From Mactromeris polynyma (Eukaryota; Mollusca; Bivalvia; Venerida; Mactridae), in NCBI GenBank assembly GCA_032209605.1, contig JASFXZ010000057.1:186001-250000 (forward strand): a stretch of DNA of 64,000 nucleotides. The letters run 5' to 3'. The position numbers and the translations under genes were made by a program. The notes below the pieces were generated by a model. The model did not search any database and was not told where the DNA came from. It saw only the letters and a program-made list of their open reading frames with translations. Positions 23,321 to 35,386 of this stretch are shown here, piece by piece. The stretch's first letter is position 1; every line of letters starts with the position of its first letter.

Positions 23321-25283
23321 TTCACACCTTTCATGGACAGAGCGATATTCAATTGTTTGCTGACAGGTAAGAAAGTTCACATGTGTAATTTGCACGTAGT
23401 GATAATTACCCCAAACAATAGAGTGTACATGTACTTATGCGACAAACAAATCACTAAATGGATCTATTAAACATACATAATTGATAGTGCTTAATTCAAG
23501 TGTTCTTAAATGATGTGCTTCTTACGAAACATTAAACCTTTGAATTTGAGAGTTTGTTTGTTCGAGTTTATTCATGTTTAAATTATGCAAATATTGTATG
23601 TCTGCCACGAATGACAACTGTGCTAGTACTGTTTGTTTAAAAATAGAACATCGTAATTGTTTACTATCTTGTCTGTATAAATTATATTATTCATATGTGT
23701 ACGAATAAATCAGGCGCGTATGAGATATTGAGCAATGGGGCCGCGGATGGGATAGGTGCGGGATGGGTATCCACTCGCGATGAGAATTGTTTTAGGAAAT
23801 CACCTTTTTCTGACGCTAAATCCATCACTTTTAATATATTAATGATAATTTCCGAAAATTTGTTTGCTGCTTGTAAGTTATTACATTTATTCATACATAT
23901 TTGGGAAGAAGTGGGACTGTTAAGAATATATTTGAAACAGTTCAGTCGCATTTTAAATAATGTATTTAATCAGGTACATGGAACATTGATATATAGCCAA
24001 TCATCAGTAGCGAAATCACGAAAACAATACGTGCACTAGTTTACAAAACACAAGTGCAACAGATGTGTTATCTACAAGGTTAAAAAAACAAATGAGTAAA
24101 TTAGCATATGTCGCATTTAATTATACAATGAAATGTAATCACATTCGGTGGCATTGGATAGTCCCGTGTCAACGCATATTCAGAACGTTTAAAACGAATC
24201 ATTTATTTATTCATTTTTTGAGGCGCTTTAGCGTCTCTTTGCTATCATCGTCTCAACCGGAAGTATACTCGAAGTACCGCCACAATCATATTCCTCCTCA
24301 TGAAAAATAGTACACGTAAAAGTCTTATGATTTTATTATAGATTTGAAGAGTGTAATGTATGATTTGTCAGGAATAAATAAATAGTGGAATGGCGGCAGC
24401 TTTGATATACTGACGGCTTTCCTTGATTATTTTCGAATGAGCGAGATTTCTCGAATAGTCGCGTATTAATTTGTATGAAAGTTCTGCGAGTGCGTTATCA
24501 ATCCGACCCACAGGTTGTTGAAAATATTTTAGTTATCTGTATGACCTTATCTGTATGGTCAACGTTTAAATGGTATGTTTCAAGTTCCTCTGGAATCGAC
24601 ACCAGAACATCCGGGCAACTTATGGGATCGTGTGCAAATTTATATTTCTCTTTTGCGAAAATCCTATTTGTCCGTTTATGAGCCGTATCCCTGTGGTTTA
24701 CTGCATGCGTTAATATTGCGGAATCGTGAGATTCACTTTTGGCAAGATGACCATTTTAAGTGTATACAAGATAATAATGGTACGTGTTTTTCTATATTCC
24801 AACATTCATTAATCATTTGCAAGAAGTAACAATGTGGTTAAGATGCAGCGAAAATGTGTCAAAATTCTATGTTATTTTACTGAATCTCGCATCAACAAAT
24901 TATGTTTGCAAATTTCTTTATCCGTCTATCGAGTGACGCTCAGTATTCTCATATCGAAGTTCTCGAATATTACTTCAGCAACTTTATTTTGAACATTTAA
25001 GTTAATGTTATTATTAATTATTATTATCAAAGTGCCATTTTAAACGAGTAACACTGATTGATCATGACCCAGATTTGTTCGATTGTACCAACTTCGGATA
25101 GTCACAATTTTCGGATAATTTATGACAATGTTTCAAATTTGTCTATTTTAGATGACAGCGGTTTAAATCCAGTGAAGAAGATAAAGGGATAATTGATGAA
25201 TTTTATCCACAATCAAGTCAACCACTTACTGCCCCAAATTGAATTATACTAGACTCCTATGATTTTTGGACTCATATTTCTTC

Positions 25284-25576
25284 CCAGGGACGCAAATCCA
25301 AATCCAAGTGAGAACCCTGACTCCTATGTTGATGTCGTAAACCAAGATGATTGGTATACCCTGTCCACTATTTTTGCCTCAGATATTTATGACAGTTGTA
25401 AAAGTCGCCTTTTCGAGAGACTAGAACATACATGTGACCATGCGGAAAAGACGTTAAATGAATACAGAAAGCATAGATCTGTGATAAAATGCGACTTGAT
25501 TCGAGATGTTGTATACATTCAGAGAGACAATGGTTATACTGGATTGTCGGAAGATAAAAAACTTTTGAATTTGTAG
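25284..25576 (+). CDS. Unassigned terminal-exon-like ORF
   Basis: An open stretch of 97 codons ends with TAG at 25574-25576. It follows a good acceptor (tttcttcccag) and precedes an AATAAA at about 25675. The product is hydrophilic and mixed in composition (DWYTLSTIFASDIYDSCK, LFERLEHTCDHAEKTLNEYR), unlike random AT-rich translation. I do not recognise the family. A neighbouring exon-like stretch (24585-24788, with IHFWQDDHFKCIQDNN) does not join it in frame, so the gene model is incomplete. Confidence 0.35.
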
Positions 25577-25579
25577 ATG

Positions 25580-27068
25580 AGTATTTTTGAGAAGAAATAT
25601 TACTGTATTTGTACTTGTTATTCATTGCTTTTCTGTAAATGTGTACCAAAATAACTACAATGGAATGAAGGAAATAAAATTACAATATTAGACCTTTATA
25701 TTGGTTTTTGATATCAAGACAGTTGGAAGTAAAATGTTATGCCAGTCTGAGTTAATGAGGGAAAGTATTAATTAATATTTTACTACCTGTGTTGCTAGAC
25801 ACTCATTGAAAACAAAAAGTATGCAAGACACTGTACGTCAATTAAACATAGTATTATATACTGTCTATACGGCTTGAACAAGTTTATACACTGCATGAAT
25901 GAGAGTCTTGATTCTGAAACAATTAACAGCGTAAACTTTGCGTTGTATACATAAAATTGTCATTCTTAGTATTATTTGTTAATCCTATTTAGCCCTCACA
26001 AAAACAAGTTGATGGTTATGTATGCATAATTACTGAAAGTCATATAGTGATATACTACAGCTATATACAAACGTATTGTTATTTTACAATTGTAAAGTAA
26101 CAATATGTTTTTAAAGTTGAAGACTGGATCATTTCATTGAGATTTATTACTGCACTATATTCCATCTGGAATGGGTCAGGTTACTTGAGTTCATCATGTT
26201 AATACCTATGGAGTTACATAACAACCAGACTTTTACACTACTTTGTTTCACTCCATACCGTTTATAATATCGACAGTGTACATTGTCAAAACTTTTAAAG
26301 GTATCATTATGGGACAACTTTTTGGTCTATGAATTTCCTAGCGCATTAATATCTCTTATTTTTTTCTTGATAGTACAGAATATTTCTCAATTATATACCA
26401 AAAACACAGATGTCCATATTCAACTGATTATCGAAAACAGTTTAGAAGGTTTTCGAGTCTAATTCCTTTATAGAATTTTCTGGAACTATATATCGATCAA
26501 GCACGAGTGTGATGGGGTTAATTCCAAGAAGAGAGCGGATGGATGGCATAGGAAGATGATTATTGAAAATAATCACCTTCAAATATTATAGAAAACGTGC
26601 CCTGGAAGCGCCTCTCAGGACCTTCAGTCCTTTGATTAATTATTATTATTATGAATAATGCTGTGACTATTGATCGACGTGCATTCAGTATGAAAACACT
26701 AACAACACACACACGCCATGCGTTCAGCATGCTTAGTACACTTGCACCGGTGACAGTCAATTAGTACATATACAGTAGATGCCTCGAACAGGTAGATGGC
26801 TCGAACTAATTGCTCGTTCCGACGGCAGTTCGAGGTTTCGAAGTTTTACTGTATGCTATAATAATATATATAATAAAAAAACTACGTTGTATTGTAATAT
26901 AATAGTTATCAAGTAATTTAAGAAGTAAGTTCGATCATGAAACCTAATTATGGAACAAATACCACTCAGTGTTGATCAAATTTCCTGAAGTCTTAAATGC
27001 GTCGTTGCAAGTACATACAATAAGCCATTAATTGTGCGAACTCTGCACGAGCATAATGTGTTTTCACT
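25580..27068. other. Intergenic region between unassigned ORF and cyclotransferase gene
   Basis: No gene is visible. It contains one small pogo-like MITE (26773-26851). The remainder is unstructured AT-rich DNA and includes the presumed 3' flank of the minus-strand gene ending at 27069. Confidence 0.6.
26773..26851. mobile_element. pogo-like MITE (CCTCGAAC family), 79 bp
   Basis: It lies between TA dinucleotides. The left end is CAGTAGATGCCTCGAACAGG and the right end is ttcgaggtttcgaagtttta followed by ctg. It is very short and non-coding. Confidence 0.6.
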
Positions 27069-29507
27069 TTATGCAAAGTCTTTCGGGTAGTCTATATGTA
27101 CTTGTGCCCACCAATTGTTTGTATAATCACCTCTAGAGTTTGGTGAAATATATTCCTTTCCTTCGACATCATTAGCATAAGTTTGCATCCTGGGTAATTC
27201 CAACATATATGGCTTATACTTCGCTAAATAGTACGCCTCTGCAGTTATTGAACGATCTCCCTTGTTTTCCGCATCACCACGTTCTGCATCGCCACGTGTT
27301 GTATCGCCACATGTTGTATCGCCACGTGTTAGATCGCCACGTGTTAGCTGTACCTCCATTCGTTCATACAGGTGAGGGTGAGCTTCTAACTCGTCTAACT
27401 TTGTTAAACAAGATTTGTCAACTTCGTACAATTCTCCAACAATTTGCTGAAATTATAGAAGTCCATACGAAGTTCTTCTGATCTATTCTTTAAAGTACGT
27501 ATAATAGTAACGTATAAAAAGTGAAAAATGTTTATACATCATAGTGTATAAACACTATTTAAAGGGCCAGCCATTTCTGACATATGTGACACCTAGTTTC
27601 TGACATATGTGACACCTAGTTTCTGAGCACATCCTAACCTTAAATGCCAGGCACAAGGTAACCATTATCTAACTAGCTGGCGACTCACCAACAGCCTATA
27701 TCAGAACGGATCCTTACTGGAATTCGAACCTTTGACCTCCCGCTCCTGAGGCGGATGCCTTAACCACTCGGCTACGGGAGACATGTATTTAAAAAGGAAC
27801 CCCAACGTATAACTGAAACACTAACAGCATTCTTTATTGTGTATTTTGAACTAATTCGGTATGCGTGTGGTTATGAGATGAAATAATGACCGTCTGACCG
27901 ATTGGCGTACATAGTCACTTGTTGTTTCACAAAACATGTATGCTCTATGGTAATATAAACATTCTCACATTTTCTCGGAGAGGCAACAGAGCATCCAACC
28001 TACACACCAACAGCATGGAATAACGTAGTGTCATATTTATCTTCGTTACGCGCCATACCTTGTAAGATTTTCGTTCAAAATTTTCATATAGTCTTCATAC
28101 TCTGTTATTTTAAAAATATCAATCAACTTATGCATCTAATTCAACTTTGATAGTTCGGTTTCCAGTCAACTCGTACCGTAGTCAACTCGTACGTCGGTCA
28201 ACTGGTACCGTTTTTGGTCAACTCGTACCGTGGTCAGCTCGTACCGTAGTTAACTCGTACCTTCATCTTTTTACAGTTAGTATTAACAGTTATTCATTAT
28301 ATAATTAAGTGTTACTGTATTTTCCTGTATTCGGTGAACAATTTTGAACAGTATAACTATACTGGTAATGTTTGTCAGTATGCGGAAGCTAATACCAGTT
28401 GGTCAACTCGTACCTTCGGTAAAACAAGTCATATTCAAGTCATACAAACACTTTTTAATAGAGTTAATATGATTAAAAGTAAGCTTTTCCTGTATTGTGT
28501 GGTTCATTTGTGACCAGTATAAACATATCAAACTTTCACAGTACCGTTAATCATTACTTAATAGACGGCATATAACGCCTGTTGGTCAACTCGTACCTTC
28601 GTAATTCAAGTCATTTGTTATGCTAATTAATATCTCTTTTTGTATTAATGTATAATGTACACATTTCTTGGAACAAACGATCTTCATAACGATAACGTAT
28701 ACAAATAAATGCACCTATTGATGTATTGCATGATGAGTATCATTTTCCTATGCTTCCTCTGGCAAAATGTTCACAATAACTGATGGCAATCCTAAATGAT
28801 ATCTGAAAAAAAACACTAAAAAATATGCATTAGTATACAGGTTAAAGTTATATAAGGTACGAGTTTACCAAATATTAAGGTACGAGTTGACCAAAACAGG
28901 TAAAAATTGACAAAGGTACGAGTTAAATTGACAAAGGTACGAGTTAACTACGGTACGAGCTGACCACGGTACGAGTTGACCAAAAACGGTACGAGTTGAC
29001 CGACGTACGAGTTGACTACGGTACGAGCTGACCACGGTACGAGTTGACCAAAAACGGTACGAGTTGACCGACGTACGAGTTGACTACGGTACGAGTTGAC
29101 CGGTTACCGATTGTTCCCTGTGAATTTGTCATCACGTGGTCTAAAAACGACCGGAAAACTAGACGGCAATATTTCGAATCATGTACTAACATCAGTCTAT
29201 CCTCAGGTCAGTTTATCGTATGAGAAAAACTTGTTTCTAAAATAATTAATGTCAATAAAATGCATATTTTTATTGCAATTTGATTTAAAACGCTGAAGTT
29301 GAAGATGGTTGATGTACTCACCTCGCCACTCCCCGGTACGTGCAACATAAAGGGAACGTTATAATCCGAAGCGACCACCAGCGGATATTTCTCCTTGGTA
29401 ACCGCTATACCACGTGGTACACATAAACCATATTTTTTATCCTCCAACAAATAATGATTTGGAAGACCACGTTTCAAAGTACCATACACAAATACCAGTG
29501 TTGTCAT
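27069..29507 (-). CDS. Gamma-glutamylaminecyclotransferase-like protein with RGD repeat (copy A)
   Basis: Two exons on the minus strand: 29507-29322 (62 codons) and 27446-27069, ending TAA, for 187 residues. The donor is GTGAGT and the acceptor is TTATAATTTCAG, phase 0. The family fold is clear: N-terminal VFVYGTLKRGLPNH (substrate-loop YGTLK), YPLVVASDYNVPFMLH, GELYEVD, and LDELEAHP, whose Glu83 matches the catalytic Glu82 of human GGACT. C-terminal KPYMLELP and YTNNWWAQ lie after the fold. GGACT-type enzymes release 5-oxoproline from gamma-glutamyl-epsilon-lysine in the cytosol. The exact substrate here is not known. The oddity is a stretch of TRGD-like pentapeptides at about residues 93-122. 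Confidence 0.9.
27260..27355 (-). repeat. In-frame 15-bp tandem repeat coding for xxRGD pentapeptides
   Basis: On the + strand the unit is atcgccacgtgttgt and variants, about six copies. In the gene's frame it gives L-TRGD-L-TRGD-T-TCGD-T-TRGD-A-ERGD-AENKGD. It sits in the variable loop between the YERMEVQL strand and the TAEAYYLAKY strand. The neighbouring paralogue has a shorter acidic loop there (TTKSTENEAVEEIE). Confidence 0.85.
27560..27782 (-). mobile_element. tRNA-derived SINE in the intron of copy A
   Basis: The minus strand begins CTCCCGTAGCCGAGTGGTTA (A box) and, about 50 bp on, GGTTCGAATTCC (B box), a Leu/Ser-type tRNA head. A non-tRNA body follows, down to about 27560, ending in two copies of a 22-bp ctgacatatgtgacacctag unit. 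A Pol III origin is inferred from the boxes. Confidence 0.75.
28160..29106. mobile_element. Foldback-type element built from a 14-bp GGTCAACTCGTACC motif
   Basis: The left arm (about 28164-28262) and right arm (about 28900-29104) are inverted copies. Each is made of 14-bp units, GGTCAACTCGTACC and variants (GTAGTCAACTCGTAC, GTGGTCAGCTCGTACC), joined by short spacers. The order of variant units matches between arms, and the right arm has one extra block of about 78 bp. Single units also occur inside (about 28400, 28583 and 28856-28900). No ORF is present. It lies entirely in the intron of copy A. Confidence 0.8.
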
Positions 29508-29901
29508 TGTTCAATCTTTAGTCGTGATGGATTAATGAACACATGTTATATTGATACGACTACTCCGTCAAGTGGTAGTTATACATGAATGTGGTTGTAT
29601 AAAGTGAAACGTTAGATTAAGTTATCTTTAAACTGGTTATATAGGTTGTATGTAAGCATGAATATACATATCTAACAGCCCATTTCTTGAAATTGTGTTT
29701 GTTTAGTGTGAGGCGTTATTATTAAACTTTCATAGTATCAATTGCTTCTCTTTTGATAAAGTGTTAATAATGTGTACAACTCGACGAGTATTATCTCATT
29801 ATGCAATTACATGAACCGACAGGGTAAATATATAAATCTGGGTCAAGTTCTTAAATATGCTGACTAATGCAGAAGCTACAGTTAACTGCACATACAATAT
29901 T

Positions 29902-31425
29902 TCAGTATAGATGGACAATGTTACTTTAATTGACTGTCTTTCAGTATAGATACATAGACAAGACGGTTACTTGACCAAATGTCAGTATAGATACATAGAC
30001 AAGACGGTTACTTGACCAAATGTCAGTATAGATACTTGGACAAGACGGTTACTTGACCAAATGTCAGTATAGATACATAGACAAGACGGTTACTTAACCA
30101 AATGTCAGTATAGATACATAGACAAGGTTACTTGACCAAATGTCAGTATATATACATAGACAAGGTTACTTGACCAAATGTCAGTATAGATACATAGACA
30201 AGGTGACTTGACCAAATGCCAGTATGGATACATAGACAAAATTACTTGACCAAATTTCAGTATAGATACATACACAAAATTACTTGACCAAATGTCAGTA
30301 TAGATACATAGACAAGACGGTTACTTAACCAAATGTCAGTATAGATACATAGACAAGGTTACTTGACCAAATGTCAGTATAGATACATAGACAAGGTTAC
30401 TTGACCAAATGTCAGTATATATACATAGACAAGGTTACTTGGCCAAATGTCAGTATAGATACATAGACAAGGTGACTTGACCAAATGTCAGTATGGATAC
30501 ATAGACAAAATTACTTGACCAAATTTCAGTATAGATACATACACAAAATTACTTGACCAAATGTCAGTATAGATACATAGACAAGGTTACTTGACCAAAT
30601 GTCAGTGTAGATACATAGACAAGGTTACTTGACCAAATGTCAGTAAAGATACATAGACAAAATTACTTGACCAAATTTCAGTATAGATACATACACAAAA
30701 TTACTTGACCAAATTTCAGTATAAATACCTAAACAATATTACTTGACCACTTTCAGTATAGAAACATAGACAAGAGTACTTGACCAACTTTCAGTATAGA
30801 TACATACACAAAATTACTTGACCAAATTTCAGTATAAATAAATAAACAAGATTACTTGACCACTTTCAGTATAAATACCTAAACAAGATTACTTGACCAC
30901 TTTCAGTATAAATACATAGACAAGCGTACTTGACCAACTTTCAGTATAGATACATACACAAAATTACTTGACCAAATGTCAGTATGGATACATAGACAAA
31001 ATTACTTGACCAAATGTCAGTATGGATACATAGACAAAATTACTTGACCAAATGTCAGTATAGATACATACACAAAATTACTTGACCAAATTTCAGTATA
31101 GATACATACCCAAAATTACTTGATCAAATTTCAGTATAAATACCTAAACAAGATTACTTGACCACTTTCAGTATAAATACATAGACAAGAGTACTTGACC
31201 AAAGGTCAGTATAGATACATACACAAAATTACTTGACCAAATGTCAGTATAGATACATAGACAAGATTACTTGACCAAATGTCAGTATAGATACATATAC
31301 AAAATTACTTCACCAAATTTCAGTATAAATACATAAACAAGATTACTTGACCACTTTCAGTATAGAAACATAGACAAGATTACTTGACGACATATCAGTA
31401 TAGATACATACACAAGTTTACTAGA
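29902..31425 (+). repeat. Minisatellite of 37-41-bp units, about 39 copies
   Basis: The consensus unit is cagtatagatacatagacaa followed by (ga)cggttacttgaccaaatgt. Units differ by a 4-bp 'gacg' insertion (early units), by gtt/att/gtg before acttgacca, and by tagaca/tacaca. Blocks of units recur in the same order, suggesting segmental amplification. Confidence 0.92.
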
Positions 31426-31640
31426 AAGACGGATTAAAACTGAAGTCCAACAATAATAAAGTAGACATAGACACCAGTGAATATAAATGTATTATGTCAC
31501 ATGAAAATCGACTATAATAAAACGATTCTACGGGTAAAGATGGCATTTCAACAATCATAATTATTGCATAGTTCGACCGCGCAAGCCATTTTCAAGAAAA
31601 GAATACCTATATTTAGAACTAATTAGTTTCAACATTAATA

Positions 31641-31820
31641 CAGTAAAACCTCAACAATAAGACCACCTTTTGTACCCTTAAAATTGGTCTTCTTATTGAG
31701 GTAGTCTTAATATTGAGGTTGTATAGACAGAACCTGAAACAGAAAAACGGACTTAAAAATTGTGTTCTTAATATTGAGGTGGTATTATTTTTGAGGTGGT
31801 CTTTATTTGAGGTTTTACTG
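31641..31820. mobile_element. pogo-like MITE (AATAAGACCACC family), intact, 180 bp
   Basis: Ends CAGTAAAACCTCAACAATAA and the inverse tttgaggttttactg are flanked by TA on both sides (31639-31640 and 31821-31822). It is the same family as 9131-9296 and 35752-35876. Confidence 0.78.
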
Positions 31821-32202
31821 TATTCTATTATCATAGACTACAGTTTTATTTAAACCCATTTCAGCAAATTACAGCATATTACATGTGTACTATTAGAGTG
31901 CAGTCTTAATGTATTCCAGTACACGAGATGTCCAGAACACAAGCCTGGAATTGTATCCGTGAATCACCACACAGAAGGCAAACTTTGATTATGTGGAGTA
32001 TTTTAGTATGCAAAGGACACAACACTTAATTATGCTTAACGAGTACTTTTGCACTTTCTTTTAAATCTGAGTGTGAATCAGAGACTGTTCGTATTCAAAC
32101 CCGAGAGTTGAGTATAGCAGTTATAACTCCGGGGTCATGACGTCTAGGTACTGTGTCGGGTATCAGATGGATTAGAATATCTTTATAATGAAAACGAAGA
32201 GT

Positions 32203-33267
32203 TCACGTGTCGGCTTTATCATATTCAGTATGTACTTCATACCACCACAATGGTAGTGGCGTGTCCCTGTCTTTGTGTAACACATAGTTCTTCCCGTCCA
32301 CACAGTCTTTATACGATTCTAACATTGGAAGTTGTAACAATTCTGGTCTGAATTTGACAAAAAAGTAGGCCTCAGCTTCAATCTCTTCAACAGCCTCGTT
32401 TTCAGTACTTTTTGTTGTCAAGGTAACGGCCTGGCGTATATAATATTTTGGATGATTCTCTAATTTATCTAAACGTTCGAGTTGAGCGTCATCCACCTCG
32501 TAAATTTCCCCTTCAACATGCTGAAATGTAATATGTTTACAATAAGTAAACTTAAACTGACTGAATTCTGATGGTCCTACCAACTTGAATAGTTGATAAT
32601 TTATTTGATGCTAGATGGAAAATTATAAGTGGCCGTTTAAACGATGAATTGCCTAACGATATGGCTGTGACCAACCTGGTATTAACGCTCGCGTAAGGCT
32701 GTACAGTTGTTTCAAAATACGGTCAAATGTATTTGAAAGCTTCCACGACTAAAAAGGCAGCGGATCTAAGTCAGCCCGTGGATTCCCTAGATTTATGCAA
32801 TTCAGTGCAATATGCCTTTTCATGTAATGTACCCGGTAATACGCTCATTTTGGACAAAAACATTAAGGCTTTGAGTTTATGACTCTTCTCGTCATCTAGG
32901 TTTAGATATGGAGTCCTGACCTCCGGTCCCCTATCCCCCCCCCCCCCCCCTCTGGATCCGCGCATGCATATCTTTCGATTCAATAAATATCAATGAATAT
33001 GATTCGTATCGACCTATCGTATGTTGTAAACATGAATTATACAAATAACTTAGTTGTGTATAAAGTACAAATGATACGTACGTGTCCAACGCCGGGTTTC
33101 AACAGGAGGTACGGAATGCTATATCTTGAAGCCACAACCAAAGGAAATTTCTCCTTGGTGTAAGCAAGTCCACGCAGTTTACAAACACCACAAGTTTCGT
33201 CCTTCATATATTTATGATTTGGTTCGCCAGTTTTTAATGTTCCGTACACAAATATTAAATGCGACAT
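32203..33267 (-). CDS. Gamma-glutamylaminecyclotransferase-like protein (copy B)
   Basis: Two exons on the minus strand: 33267-33082 (62 codons, starting MSHLIFVYGTLKTGEPNH) and 32520-32203, ending TGA, for 167 residues. The donor is GTACGT and the acceptor ACATTTCAG, phase 0, at the same position as in copy A. It keeps YGTLK, FPLVVASRYSIPYLL, GEIYEVD and LDKLENHP, with Glu83 equivalent to the catalytic glutamate. The variable loop is short and acidic, and the C-terminal region (PELLQLP, LPLWWYEVH) matches copy A. It is close to the usual family length of about 150-170. It is a tandem paralogue of copy A in the same orientation. The role is cytosolic metabolism of gamma-glutamyl compounds; the substrate is inferred from the family only. 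Confidence 0.9.
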
Positions 33268-35244
33268 CGTATTCAGTTTACTAGTAAAACGTCGCAGGTA
33301 AATCGACATCTGGTATAAATAAACATGCACTAATTTTTTATCGGTGTTGATGTACAATTCGCTACTGTAATTTTATCCTAGGACCGTATATGTTGTAGTG
33401 TTGCAGTTGTATGAGACACTGATCACATTATCAAACACGTCATGTATACAAATCATATACAAGAAATATCATTAGTTATGTTCGTCTACTGTTATCATGT
33501 TTGGTTTAACATATCGTCAACTAAGATTCTCACAGCGTGTTTAAAGCACAATTTACAGGGACGTAGCTAGCCGAACATTGTGTGTACTCATTTTTGTTGT
33601 TTAATAATCCTATCCGGCGTCTTTATTTTTATTCATTTTTCTTTTTTTCATGGCATGAGCAGTTACTGATTAAGTGATGTTAAAGCATTTCAAACGTGAA
33701 CAACTGCTGAATAGAACAAATCTAAATGTGTTACAAAAACTGAATATGCATACATGTTCAATGAAAATGTTTACATTTCTTTAATGCATTTTCTTCTCTT
33801 GATTTAAAACAAAATTATGAATGAAATATGTAGTCACTATTTCTTTTACATTTCCTATCACGCACATGTCATAACACGCAAACACGGTGCAAGAATCAAT
33901 CTGCGATTATCACATCATGTTTGTTTAATCTGTTTTTAATTGTATTCCAGTAATGTACATGGCGACGAGGTGACCCTACGAGGTTACTAGTGAGCACCTA
34001 CATGCTCTTTCACTTATAACTACAACTAGTTTATTGCATAAAACACATATTAACATGTTTTATAGCAATTATACAAAATATTTGTGACAAAAGGCATAGA
34101 TCTTCTGAAGAGCACAATATGTTACAATGCATGTATACATATTATATCAAAATATGAGCATAAAATTATTCTTATAAGATTGGCGTAGACTATATATTTG
34201 GCCAAATTGGTGACAATGATTTTTGATATTGCTGTCATAAGATTAGACAATTTCTGTTTCGTGGGCCATTGTAGTGCCACATATAGGCCGTGCCGCATTT
34301 AGACCGCGTACGACCCTAATGCGTGACGCATTAAGGTCGTAACGATGCGAACTACACTCAACAAAATTCCTAATCGGCCAGTTTAAATTGTATTATTATT
34401 TTTCTAATAATCCATATATTCACACAAAATTTCACATACCGATATTTGAACAGGTAATGCAGCAAATTATTGATTTTTTTAGCCGGCTCGCTATGAAATT
34501 AATCGTATTAGGCGTATTGACGTTTAGTGCGAATAATGATATTATCAGAGTTTACAGTTTTAAACCAATATTTTATTATTTTGATATATCTATGTATATA
34601 TAGAGGATAACAACCTAGTTCACCATATACAATTGCAGTGCACGTATTAGTTTTAACTTTAAGTATACTTTTACAAAATTTAAATGTATTCGTTCAAGAG
34701 GTTTTGATTTAGAATATCCCCATATTTCGGAAGCATAATTTAAAATCGGATTTCGTATAAATGTGGAATAAGTGCTTTTAAGAGAATACTATATGCTGTT
34801 GATAACACGTTTTGTGAAACAGAAAGAAATGGTCGCGAAATCAGATGACTAAGATTAGATTAAATGCTAGCTAAATTACGTAATGTTTGCTTGTTGTCGT
34901 GCAATATAAATCATGCCAACAACAAATTTCACGTGCTGCCGCTAGCAATAGCTTCATTATTGAACGGACGAATTCTGAATTAACAAAGTAGGACTAGGAA
35001 TAGGAGGAATAAAATGGAATATTCTAGACTTCTGGACCACTCCGTCACTTGATTAAATCGTCTGTCATGTGAGTCTTTTTTTCCGTAAATAACGATGTTA
35101 CTAATAATACCTCGATCTAAACTTGTTTCTAAAATATGTGCTGAATTTGCAAATAAATACACTATATGTGCATTGCTTGAGAAAAATATTGTACCCTACG
35201 TGTTCATATTGTTTACCTCAGATTTAGATCGAAAGTAGTCCAGT

Positions 35245-35386
35245 CAATGAAATTTGGACGTTCATACTTGTGTAAACGCCTTTGATTAGCCAATCAGAAT
35301 GCAGAATTAAGTTACGTCATCAATACAATGAAATTTTGGACGTTCATGCATGTGTGAACGCCTCCGATTAGCCAATCAGAATGCAG
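35245..35386 (+). repeat. Direct duplication of a 60-bp CCAAT-containing segment
   Basis: Copies at 35245-35304 and 35326-35386 share caatgaaattttggacgttc, a variable centre, and gattagccaatcagaatgca. Each holds an inverted pair around 'cgttca...tgaacg'. No adjacent gene is evident. Confidence 0.75.

Larger units (their letters stand above)
18761..25283. other. Intergenic region, no confident gene
   Basis: AT-rich sequence between the DSCAM 3' end and an exon-like ORF at 25284. The only recognisable structures are a MITE at 21984-22183, a pogo-like fragment near 23110-23320, a poly-G run near 20405 and a stretch rich in ctcagat/gagat motifs at about 22400-22640. ORFs here are short and lack supporting splice structure, except an exon-like stretch at about 24585-24788 that I could not identify. 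Confidence 0.6.
29508..32202. other. Spacer between the two cyclotransferase genes
   Basis: It includes the upstream flank of copy A (29508-29900, no clear TATA seen), the minisatellite at 29902-31425, a pogo-like MITE at 31641-31820, and the 3' flank of copy B. No ORF here is supported. Confidence 0.6.

Noticed and set aside
24575..24829. ORF with IHFWQDDHFKCIQDNN as the 5' exon of the 25284-25576 ORF
   Set aside because: The donor at about 24789 leaves phase 1, which does not match the frame of 25284-25576; joining gives an early stop. The stretch may still be an exon of something else.
29902..31425. Possible CRISPR array (regular repeats of about 40 bp)
   Set aside because: There are no unique spacers between repeats, the units are contiguous and variable, and the genome is an intron-bearing animal genome.
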